Assembly (NCBI GenBank): GCA_015680685.1
Contig: MNCI01011459.1
Span: forward strand, 336,762 to 400,761
DNA from: Gnetum montanum
Lineage: Eukaryota > Streptophyta > Gnetopsida > Gnetales > Gnetaceae
DNA length: 64,000 nucleotides
Direction of reading: 5' to 3'
The notes under the pieces are model-generated. The model was not told where the DNA came from, did no database searches, and was given only the letters and a program-made list of their open reading frames with translations. Of the stretch, positions 45,346 to 55,922 are shown piece after piece. The position numbers and the translations under genes are program-made. Numbering within the stretch: the first letter of the stretch is position 1; every line of letters starts with the position of its first letter.

Positions 45346-46091
45346 TTTATTGCTATATAATCTGTGGTTTGTTCTTGTAAATAAGATTTATCACCTGTGT
45401 TGTATGATCCAGGATAGTCCATCTGTATATAGTTATTCAAGTCTTAACATGTATATATATTTATGGGTTATAGGCAATTTATGCTTGTTGTTTGATCTTT
45501 GCTCTCCCTTGTAGCAGTTTCAGTTTCTCTTCCTCTATAGGGACACGGCTCATTTCCATTGCTGTCATACTGTACCTCCATGCAACAGCAATAATGTACA
45601 AATTCAAAGCTAATATATTATATATATTATTTGATTTGCATGTAAGTTTGTCATCTCAACCTTGCATGATATTCTGTTAATGAATGCAGGAACGTCTCTT
45701 AGATTTTGAACGATGTAATATGCATGCACCATTTTGTCATATTTTTACGAGGGATAGTCATGATCAATGTTGATCGGTAGTGGTGTCTTCGTTGAGCAAA
45801 ATTTCGTGTATATTATATTACATGATGCTCAAAAAGCATGAAGCAGCAATGTGAACTTGGATAGGAAGTCCTTTTTGGAACTACATGAGTTTCCTTGGTA
45901 AATGATCATGGGGAAAATGTTCTAAGGAAAGAAAGACATACATTGCTCTCCAGGATAGCATTTTCTTGTCAAAAGGGGGTATTAATGCTCTTGTTTTTGT
46001 ATGAAAGTTATCTCAAATACCATGGACAATAATGTTTCAAATACCATGGACAATAATGTTGCAATGTTCATGTGAGACCTTGCAATGTTCA
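45346..46091. other. 3' flank of the F-box/kelch gene
   Basis: Probably the 3' untranslated region and spacer; no clear AATAAA was chosen. A 24 bp unit (TCAAATACCATGGACAATAA and four more bases) is repeated exactly at 46013-46036 and 46037-46060. Confidence 0.5.
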
Positions 46092-46450
46092 CTTGACATT
46101 TAAAACATGCCTTCTTGGTGAATTGAAGGCTAGTTCACTTTCAGAATAAGGGCTAGAAGGGGTGTGGAGATTTTTATGGGTTCCATGATAGTTTAATCAT
46201 CATAAAAAAAATTACATGGCCTGATTTTTCTGAACCTTGTCACAAAGATATGTAGGTTTGTTGTGGAAGCTTTACCTCTCTGGCTCAGGCCATTACCTTC
46301 TTTATGAAGGGGGCTTAGGGCTAAATGTGTACACGTTTTAGCTCAGGCCATTACCTTCTTTATGAAGGGGGCTTAGGGCTAAATGTGTACACGTTTTAGC
46401 TCTCTAATGGGACCAATGTGTTGTGCATATATTAGTGCTCTTGGATTGTG
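46092..46450 (+). repeat. Solo-LTR-like fragment related to the chromovirus LTR
   Basis: AAAACATGCCTTCTTGGTG, then GGGGTGTGGAGATTTTTATG, TTACATGGCC and GATATGTAGGTTTGTTGTGG follow the same order as the LTRs at 15137 and 21880. No internal part is attached. It contains an exact 58 bp duplication. Confidence 0.5.
46283..46398. repeat. Exact 58-bp direct duplication
   Basis: Unit GCTCAGGCCATTACCTTCTT and 38 further bases occurs at 46283-46340 and again at 46341-46398, identical as read. Being identical inside an old LTR, it is either recent or an assembly artefact. Confidence 0.9.
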
Positions 46451-48535
46451 TTGTTTGTATTACACATTTTCATGATGCTTTTAGTCTTGGGTTAACATGG
46501 AGTATGTGTGTTAGTTCTTGACGATGTTGTAGTACAATTTGAATCTATTCTAAAACATGTGCCTAATTTGAGACTCTTGAGTGCTATGGAGCATTGCTTC
46601 CCCATAACAATATCATTACAACTTTTGTATTCTTTCTTTAAATTAATAGGTATATGTTTGAGAAAAATCCAAAATTTAATGGTGCACATTAAATTTATTA
46701 TTAAGTCATTATTATTGTGTAATGTGTTCCATCTTTTAGAATTGATTTTACAGCATCAAATTGGGAAAACTTTTATGATGATAATGTTTGAGAAAAAATG
46801 TCATTGATCATGGTAGCAAGGCAAAATATAATTGTGTTAAAGAAAAGTAGATTTCATTTTGAGACAAAGAAAGTGAATGCTATGCATGGTATGATACCAT
46901 AACATTGCATGGTGTCACATGTAGAGTGAAAACTATGTAGATGGTCTCATGCATGTTAGATCAATTCTCTAATGTAGGGTACAAAACTGTGTACCCTCAT
47001 GCATGTCAATCTAATCAAACATGATCAATTTTTTGATTTCAAGATGTATGCGTGAGTACCTTTCTTTAATAGGAAAAGGTTACCATTCAATTTCTCTATG
47101 TGTAACATTCAATTTCTACATTCCAACTTTAAATTGATATGTATATATTAAATTTTGTTTTCATATATTTAATATCATTCATCCAACTTTATTTATAAAG
47201 TTGAAAGCTCCAAAGATTTAATGAACATAAAAGACATTATTACTGCATGATTCATTACATGCTTTGGAATTGATATCACAACATCAAAAGCAGGAAATAG
47301 AAAAATAGGGAAAATACTAAAGAATACAAAGATCAAAATATTAAAAGACTTTAGCAAACCTATAATATTAGACTTGGAAAAGTTTGTTAATTATTAGACA
47401 AGGTAAAGGATTTGTATTCTATGATTAATAGCTTTCAATAAGGTAGTGGAGAGGTATAACAAATTACATAATACAAGAATTATGCATATCATGTGTCGTT
47501 GGTAAGATGCATATGTGTGCTTGACAAGTTGTTGATGAGGTTTCATCAGAACAATGGAATGATGTAAAATAGAGGTGTTGCATCAAAATATTAATAGCCT
47601 TTTTTGGCATTTGTAAACCTCAAGGTGAGAGAGGAATGTAAGTGTTAGAACCTAAAAGAATGACTATAATTACACCTCAAGACATATAGCTTACATGATA
47701 CTTTAAAAAAATTATCAAGGAATACAACTATCATAGCCTAAGAATTTGCAAGGTTTAGCTATTTAATTTAATGAATATGATTAATTCTTTAATGTTGTTA
47801 GATGCGTTTCAATGAATTAGCTTTAATGATTTTAGTTACATGGTAGGATTACATTACTATCATTACTGTTATTATTGTTGTTATTGTTATTAGTTTCCTA
47901 CATAAGTGAGTGCAATCCACTTACTAGGATGTTTTGTTAAAGTTTTGTATCTCTTATTTAATATTGTTGGAGCTCAGTCATAGATTTACCATATATTTTA
48001 TGATTAAATGTTGAAATCTCATTATTCCAAGAAATTTTTGTTTTGTTAGTTATCCTGTCTTTACAAGTATTTGGCTATGCATATTTATTTCTTTGTGCAC
48101 ATTTATGCTTTATTATGCGCATCTAGTTATGTATCTTTTTATTTTAGTATGCACATGTGCTTATATAATACTCTATGCACAATTATTGATATTTACTATT
48201 TAATATGAGATTTGTCACTATTACTATTTGGCTTATTATTTTCTCATTTTATTTATTCTCAGATTTAATGTTATGATCTTGTTTTACATACTTCTATTAC
48301 GTTTTTACTTGCATTTAAACAAAATTGGTGACAAAATTTTAAAGTCCTTGGTAATCGATGAGACCATCTAGGATGCTCTAAATCTTTTTTGAAGCATGAG
48401 CATTTGCAAGTTGAACTATCTTGTACAAAATCTTTCAGTTTTCGAATGCTGAAATTTTTTGTCATTATAGGTTTAATTCTAGTGCAAAATGCAGAGTTAC
48501 AAAGTTCTAATCGAACTATATTACAGTTATTTTAA
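46451..48535. other. AT-rich stretch without a recognised gene
   Basis: A 99-residue open frame at 46508-46807 (LVLDDVVVQFESILKHVPNL) has no recognised relatives and no splice or promoter context. A run of ATT/GTT triplets lies at about 47860-47895. Confidence 0.4.
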
Positions 48536-49075
48536 GGTTCTAACACATTCTTCTTAATGTCAATTAATATTATTAGAATGAATTCTAATTTCAAGAGCTT
48601 CTTTAGTTTTTATATCTACAATCTATTACATAAGGAACTTCACTATTATCTATTAATCATTTATGATTTTTAAAGGAGTTATTATTTTCTATGGGTTCTA
48701 CAAGAGTTCATTTTTGTTAGATTTTGCTGTGATACCATGTTAAAGTTTGTAATGCCTCAAGATCTTTAACAAGGAGATTCATTTTGGTAACTGATAATAA
48801 TATCAATATCATGGAAATGTAAGATCATAGCTCTCTTCATAATGATGACTATTCTTTCATAATTCTTGACTATTCTATGTATCATAAGTTGTACTAACTT
48901 GATCACTTATGAATCCTCTTATGATGAACAATGTTACATTGTATTGATTTCATAACTTGATACTTGTTTCTTATTTTTGGTAATTTGCAAAATCATCTTT
49001 GGACTTATTGTATCTTTAGGTTTTGCTTTGCTAAGAACATCTTATGTTTTATTGATGTTGTTCTTCTTCGTGATG
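48536..49075 (-). repeat. Copia-like remnant: LTR edge and primer binding site
   Basis: On the minus strand AAGAAGAATG-TGTTAGAACC at 48536-48555 looks like a Copia polypurine tract and LTR start. TGGTATCACAGC at 48726-48737 looks like an initiator-Met primer binding site preceded by an LTR end CTTTAACA. Only about 180 bp separates them, so an element would have lost nearly all its interior. Element 3 is inserted just to the right. Confidence 0.35.
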
Positions 49076-49080
49076 CATCT

Positions 49081-49999
49081 TGATGAGTGGCGAGGTACCC
49101 CTACACTTAACCATACGAATATGAGCGTTACACGCGCAATCCGGTCGAACTCCGCAGATGGACTAGTTGTGATATCTAGATAGTTATCCTTAGGTTGCAG
49201 TTCGTTGTCTTCCCATCTGGACTAGTGTTAACTTTGTCATGTATGGTTTAGTCCAGAGTGAGGTGTATGATGTGTTTCTATGCTAATGCTACTCCTGAAG
49301 ACGATGGAAGATAATATTAACGAAGCTAAGAGAGAAAGGGTGAGAGAGAATCTAAGCTAGCCTACGTGCGATGAGCATCTGTTCCTCAATTATCCGTACA
49401 CATCTTGGACTTTGTGCACGACTACCACTGGGATTACCAAGCGTAGATCCTAGGTACGCTTCTGGGTTATCAAGTAGTCACACTTAAATGCTCGTAATCA
49501 AGTCATAATCACTCTGTGTTTAACAAGAGTTTGAGGGTGAGAGAGATTAACTAGGAAAGTAGTAAATAACAATTAAATAAATAATTAATTAAACTAAGTG
49601 AATGCTGCAATGATGAAGTAATCTCGATCTTTATTTCCGATCATGAGCGTGTCCAAGTACGTCACACTTGAATAAAGGATTCCGTACAATTACATTCACC
49701 ACATTGCAGGCATACATTGGGAGGAAAATGGTTGAGAGGAAAAACAGAAACTAAAATCAAAACTTAACTCTAAAAACTCACTCCCAGAACAAGGAAAGCT
49801 GCCTCTTAGTTATAGAAATTGAGGCAGGCTGCGATATCGCATACGTGATATCGCGGGGGCGGACACGATATCATGGAGCGTGATATCGTAGCTAATGCGA
49901 TATCACGGCTCCAATAATTAGGCCTGACAGACCATATCTTGTATCAGGGCACCAATAACTAGGCTCCGATAACTGGGCCAGACAGATCATGACTCATCA
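49081..49999 (-). repeat. Element 3, 3' LTR (919 bp)
   Basis: Plus-strand ends TGATGAGTGGCGAGG and GACTCATCA. The ATATC motifs at 49832-49907 are among the best kept (GATATCGCATACGTGATATC, 14 bp step), next to a weakened TATA. The polypurine tract on the minus strand is GTTGTGGGGGTA (50011 to 50000). Confidence 0.9.
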
Positions 50000-50187
50000 T
50001 ACCCCCACAACTGAATAACACAACTCATCCTCGAGTCAAAGAAAGTGAGGAACAAGTTCAATTGATTACATAGTGGATAGGTATGGGATTATTGACTGAC
50101 TAGGAATTTATTCATGCCGCAGTGGAGTATTAAACAAAATTGAGACACAACACAAAAAAAATCCTATGATTACAAAATTGATGAAAC

Positions 50188-50956
50188 TTATGTAGTTCTT
50201 GGTGGCGGTGGCTCCTCCATAGGTGTCTTTCCCTTTTCTTGTGCTCTAGGTCTTGGGATTTGATGGTGTTGAAGTATGGCCTGGAGTTTCTCCTCTTGTA
50301 AGGCCTTGAGTGCCTTGGCGTGCATGTAAGTTTGCGCTTTGTGCCATAGAGGCATCCTAGTCAACCTTCTCTTTTTCTTCCACCACCCTTTTATTCTCTG
50401 TCAATAGTTTATTAAGTTGCTTAGTTTTGAAAGTGTCTAGCTGGTTGTGAGCAACCTTTGGCCCTATATTCGGAAGGTTTAATACCTCCGAAATGGCTTG
50501 AATAGAGAAATCAATAGTCACACCACAAATGTTAACCGTGGTGCCTTCTTCTTTGTTGTGTCAAAATTGGTACATTTCCCCTAAGTACCAGGCACCACTT
50601 TCAGAGAGGATAGGCCATAACGAGAACCCTGTCAGGTGATCCCTAATGGCCTTTAGAGAAAACTCTGCAAACGATCCAAAGTTTAACTCCACAATCACTA
50701 CAGTGAATGTGGACTTCTTGTGAATGGCTTGAACACAATCCTGGGGCAACGTGAGATGTTGTCCCTATTCAACCGCAATAGCTGCTCCTCCTTCTGCCTA
50801 CCTTGATTGTACAGTAGCAGGGTCTTCTTGATGAATGCTAAATGATTGTGCCTCCTGCTCTGCATGTTGTCCGGCAAGATCTTGTCTTCCTCCTCTCCTA
50901 GTTCATTTACTTCCATCTTGAGTAGAACCTTCATGTTGTCCTCATTTTGGGGCCAT
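50188..50956 (-). pseudogene. ORF2 of element 3, with large internal deletions
   Basis: It starts MAPK at 50956, directly after GATTGCAG, and ends in TAA at 50190-50188. It keeps the N-terminus and the first half of the globular domain (VVIVELNFGSFAEFSLKAIR, WYLGEMYQFWHNKEE, PNIGPKVAHN), then jumps to the coiled coil (KQLNKLLTENKRVVEEKEK) and to the C-terminal GGATA-type tail. Against 931 codons in element 2 only about 256 remain. Stops are also present. The deletion removes the most conserved half of the domain, so this copy cannot provide ORF2 function. Confidence 0.75.
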
Positions 50957-51205
50957 CTGCAATCACATGGGGCCAATCGTTAGTAAGGTTGTTACCAAAG
51001 TTAGGTTATACCTTACTGCTTGCCTTAATAGATTTACTTTATTTCCATGTGATGTTAATTATTGGAAGAACATGTCCCCGAATGATTATAATGTTGAGTC
51101 CTCTTTGCTTAGGTGGTTTCCAAATTTAATTTTCTGGTATAGCTAAGGGGATGAAATTATTTTTTGACACATTTTATTCTTAATTTTACAACTAATTACC
51201 CTTAA
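50957..51205 (-). other. Leader intron before ORF2 (element 3), donor weakened
   Basis: The acceptor GTGATTGCAG is intact next to the ATG. The donor position reads AAGG-GTAATTAG near 51205 instead of GTAAGT. Confidence 0.4.
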
Positions 51206-52849
51206 AGATGTCCTTCAGGCGATGATGAATTTCAAAAAATTTATATGCTATTCAATGTGTGCCCCTCCCCCACGACTAAGCTGAACAATTTGGGTTCAAG
51301 TAGGTTTAAACAGAATGAAAATTGGAGTACCAGCGAGTAAGTTATAGATATGAAAGCAAGGGACGCGCAATTGTGAGTCATAGAGAGGAATTTGAAAAAC
51401 TTCCCCTACATGAATAGTTGCAAATGATGTTGATTAGCATAGGGGAGGTCACGTATATATATTTTCATCAAAGTTAGGGCACTTAGAGAATGTACCAAAT
51501 TTTTAATATATATTTTTTTTGAAATTAAACGATGTAAACTAAGGACATCTAGATGATTGTTAAAGGGTTCCAAGGTAATTCAACTAGTTCTGAAGACACG
51601 AAAATTATGATGGTGTGGAATTTATCAATAAGGACCTCGGATGGTAGAGAAAAAGGCTATGTGATGATTCATAGGAACATTGAATTGAAGGGATAGTAAT
51701 AAGGGAAAGAAAATCATTGGCAATATGCTAAGGGTAATAAATGGTGTGTGGAAGATGGGTTAGAAGTGTAAATTACAAAAATTATGCAAGTGGGTCCTCC
51801 CCAAAGCAGGTTCCAACCTTTAATGCCCTTGTGTAACCACACTTAAAAGTGTTCATGGGCACTCAAAGGGTTAAATGTAATCCACACTGATTCCACAAAA
51901 CATACACATGTAAATATCACCGGAATGAGGTAATAATTCTACGTACACATGACACGAGCTACAATTACACAAACAGTGAGATGAGACAAATTATAGAAGG
52001 GATTGTAGAGATTGGGACATGAGGTAACTGACCCAGGGCACAGTGAATCCTACATGTAAAGCATGATTAAGGTGTCATTAACCCATCATTCCAAGATCAG
52101 GACCAAGTCCATTCCTCTAATCAGTGACACCACATTGTTTCATCCCATGATGAGTGACTATGAGAGCACTAGAGCAACAATGCATACGATCACTTGGCAT
52201 TTGGTTCAAGGGAGGAGTGATTTTTGCTTTGTGACACTTTCTTTTTCTTCTTTTCTTTTCTTCTTTCTCTTTTTTTTTTCGATTGCTAAATCTAGAGAAG
52301 CTGCCAACCTTCAGGCATGGGTGCATGTCTTTCCAGTGGGACCCCCTTAGAATAGCATTGGATTTTTGAGTGCCCTTTTGATTACTCTTACTCCCATTTT
52401 TTGTTAGATCTACAAGGATCTTAGTACAACCACGTTGCATGATTGCTCCCACAAACGTCATCAAAGAGAATCCCCAAGTCCCCTTGATGTCACACCCTAA
52501 TCATTCCCTCTTGATCTATCCTTCTTCATTCTAGGTACAATGAACACGAAATTAATTTTAAGTTTTAAGAATGTCAAGAATATCACTATACCCTTGAACA
52601 GAACCTCTTATTTGTAGAGTGGATGAGTGGGTGTAGTGGGCTCATTGTCCAAATAATTGATCACTCGAAACTTGATAACATAGAACACACCTCAATCAAC
52701 GAGCCACATGAGTGTTTTATTCATAGATGAGATTACTTATAAAAACGTAAAGAGACAAAAAGACAAAAAGATAAAACAAGAAATTGAAAAATGAAAAATT
52801 GGAAAATAAAAATTGTAAAATTAAAAAAAATGAAAAATATTTATTAATC

Positions 52850-54844
52850 CTACTTGTTATTAAAATGGGGGATACCCCCCATAACTAAACGGTTAAGGAT
52901 GGCAATGATTAATAAATGAAAGATGAGGATCCTTGCATGTTGGAAATATTGGGACTCGGTCATACCTACCCCATTGGGGTTCACACACTTGATTATAGTA
53001 AGCATAGTGGGGCAATTTATGAGATGTGGTTTTTGGATAGCAAGTTGACCCACTATGATATTTGGGACTGTTAGATGGTATGCAAGGATTGGGATGTTGC
53101 CCTCCAAGCCTGTGTTCATTGGGCCATATGGTTGTTGGAGTGTTAACTGGTGGCCCTGATGAAGTCACATGAGGTGTTGGGTTTGAAGAGGAGGGTGCAC
53201 CACAGTGTTGGACTTGTGCTGAGTTGGAGGGTGTAGTGGCCTTGGAATTATGTTGTCCCTTCCTATGGTAATGTTTAAAGAAGGGACGCTTTTGATGTTG
53301 AAGAGGCCTCTCATTGCTGTTGGCAGTAGTAGCACAAGTGACGTTCGTGGGTTATTGTTGTGGTGCATACACCTTAGGAATAGTTGATGGTGATGTAGAA
53401 GGAGGGAAAGGATGAGAATGTTGAAAATTAGGAGAAGTGTAAGGTGCACAAGGCGGTGGTTGTGTTGAGGACATGGGCTAATAGTATTGAGGAGAATGGT
53501 AGTGTGGTGAGATAGAGTATGTTGGCCCAGTTGGAGAAATAGGGTATTGGACTAGATGAGCATTTGGATTCAGATGATATGAAGGGTGTCTCCAGTTTAG
53601 GGGTGGCTTCCCCCACGATTGGGATTGTTGCCACTGTGATCGAACACAGTATCTCTGTATGAACTCGAAATGTAACGTGCTTCCCCAATGCTTATATAAA
53701 TGTAACAAGATTGGGCATTGGCCCTTGGGGTGATCATATAGGAAAATATTGCATTCATATGTGTGATTGGCAGTTGAGCTCTTATTTTCCTTATCCCTTC
53801 TTTTCAATTGTCTACTGATACTTTTTCCTACTTCTCGGGTTGTCAAAACTCTATCTCCAATCATATCAATATATTCTCCACACTTTTTATACATCCATTC
53901 CAATATCTTATTGATCTTTGCCTTGACTTCCTCTAATGATTGTTGTACTAGCAAAGATGGTTTCTCCTCCTTGAGATAGGTTGATTTCTCCTTTTGTGAT
54001 TATGGACCTTTGTTAAGTTGAGATTCTGGTCCCATGGATGTTTTTCAACACTCTCCCATTTAGCCATTTCTCCTTCTTCTTTTGCTACCTGATTAATAAG
54101 CTCTTGTAATTGATGGGTTCATAGTTTGTATAGTTGTCCTTGGGAATACATCCCTAGGGTCTTTCTTGTTTCATCATGAAGCCCATCAATGATATGGTAC
54201 ATTAGCCTTTCTTCGGAGAACTCATGGCCTAGACATTTGTTTAACAATGCATAATATCTTTCTAAGGCCATGTCCAAGGGTTCATGTTGTGCTTTTTTCC
54301 ACTCTTGGATTTGTTTCCTCAAGGCTGACACTCTTGTGTAGCCTTGATATCTTTTGTTAAAGAGTTCTACCATTGTTGACCAATGTCATATTGAATTTGG
54401 ATTTAATGATCTATACCATACTTTTGCTTGGCCAACAAGTGTCATAGGAAAGAGCTTAAGATTTTGCCAACCATTATCAATGTTGTTCCATGTACAGGCA
54501 TCATAGAAGGCTTGTAAATGTTGTTGCAGATCTAAGTCATATCTTCCTGAGAAAGTAGGGAAGTTGCTTAAATTGAGGCTGGGTAGATGGCTCTCTTTAC
54601 GATGCCTATGGGAGATTCAAACAACCTCTTGTATTTGCGTTAAGCTTGTAGTGGCTAGTAGGGGTTCATCTTCATCAAGTAAGTTATTCTTTCATGCATT
54701 GGGATGACGTTGATTTCATTTATGTTTATAAGAAACGCCCACTTCGGGTTGCATACTCTAATCTTCATTGTCAGATAGGTCGTTGGTTCTCCAATGAACT
54801 TCCTTACTAGATGTGGCATTATTATAGTCCTGTAGGAGAGGCAT
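52850..54844 (-). pseudogene. Gag of element 3 (decayed)
   Basis: ATG at 54844 (MPLLQDYNNATSSKEVHWRT), stop at 52850, 665 codons in length. The capsid-like domain at 54119-54373 reads MVELFNKRYQGYTRVSALRK, DMALERYYALLNKCLGHEFS and RLMYHIIDGLHDETRKTLGM. The zinc-knuckle position at about 53710-53760 reads CNIFLYDHPKGQCP, so its second Cys has become Phe. The tail is rich in Pro, His and Tyr. Several stops and frame changes occur. There is no protease. Confidence 0.8.
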
Positions 54845-54966
54845 GATTGTCAAATTGTGTGTGAATTTATATGTGACTTTCTATAATGATTTCTTCCTAA
54901 AAGATATATCATTAATTCCTATATAGTAACCTTGTATGATATAACTAATCTAGATAACTAGCACCG

Positions 54967-54985
54967 TCCCTGGCAACGACACCAA
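54967..54985 (-). other. Primer binding site, tRNA-Asp type (element 3)
   Basis: On the minus strand TTGGTGTCGTTGCCAGGGA compares with TGGCGCCGTTGCCGGGGA: three of eighteen positions differ. Confidence 0.85.
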
Positions 54986-55917
54986 TGATGAGTGGCGAGG
55001 TACCCCTACACTCAACCATATGAATACGAGTGTTACATGTGCGATTCGGTTGAACTTCGCAGACGGACTAGTTGTGATATCTAGACAGTTATCCTTAGGT
55101 CATAGTTTGCTATCTTCCCATCTGGACTAGTGTTAACTTTTTCACGTATGGTTTAGTCCAGAGTGAGGTGTATGATGTGTTTCTATGCTAATGCTACTCC
55201 TGAAGATGATGGAAGATAATATTAAAGAAGCTAAGAGAGAAAGGATGAGAGAGAATCTAAGCTAGCCTAAGTGCGATGAGCATCTGTTCCTCGATTATCT
55301 ATACACATCTTGGACTTCGTGCATGACTACCACTAGGATTACCAAGCGTAGATCCTAGGTACACTACTGGGTTACCAAGTAGTCACACTTAAATGCTCGT
55401 AATCAAGTCGTACTCATTCTGCGTTTAACAGGAGTTTAAGGGTGAGAGAGATTAACTAGGAAAGTAGTAAATAAAAATTAAATAAATAATTAATTAAACT
55501 AAGTGAATGCTGCAATGATGAAGTAATCTTGATCTTTATTGCTGGTCATGTGTGTGTCCAAGTACGTCACACTCGAATAAAGGATGCCATACAATTACAT
55601 TCACCACACTACGGGCATACACTGGGAGGAAAAGGGTTGAGAGGAAAAACAGAAACTAAAATAAAAAAGTAACTCTAAAAACTCACTCCCAGAACAAGGA
55701 AATCTACCTCTTATTTATAGAAATTGAGGTAGGCCGCGATATCGCATATGTGATATTACAGGGGTGGACACGATATCACGTACGTGATATCATGGCTGAT
55801 GCGATATCACAACTTCGATAACTGGGCCTGATAGACCATATCTTCTATCAAGGCTTCAATAACAAGGCTCTGATAACTAGGCTCCAATAACTAGGCTTGA
55901 TAGACCATGACTCATCA
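54986..55917 (-). repeat. Element 3, 5' LTR (932 bp)
   Basis: It starts TGATGAGTGGCGAGG on the plus strand and ends TGACTCATCA. TATAAATA on the minus strand lies at 55719-55712. ATATC motifs lie at 55738-55810. A poly(A) signal AATAAA on the minus strand lies near 55536-55541. Confidence 0.9.
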
Positions 55918-55922
55918 CATCT

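Larger units (their letters stand above)
49081..55917 (-). mobile_element. Element 3: gag + ORF2 LTR retrotransposon without pol, complete with TSD
   Basis: Minus-strand element of 6,837 bp with LTRs at 49081-49999 (3') and 54986-55917 (5'). CATCT occurs on both sides (49076-49080 and 55918-55922). In its own direction: tRNA-Asp primer binding site, gag (54844 to 52850), T-rich tract, non-coding block, leader with TATA but without the ATATC array, leader intron, a shortened ORF2 (50956 to 50188) and the 3' LTR. No pol motif is seen. The two LTRs differ mostly by C/T and G/A changes. Confidence 0.92.

Noticed and set aside
46508-46807. 99-residue plus-strand frame as a possible gene
   Set aside because: No promoter, splice or family signal; Leu/Ile/Phe-rich content is expected of AT-rich non-coding DNA.
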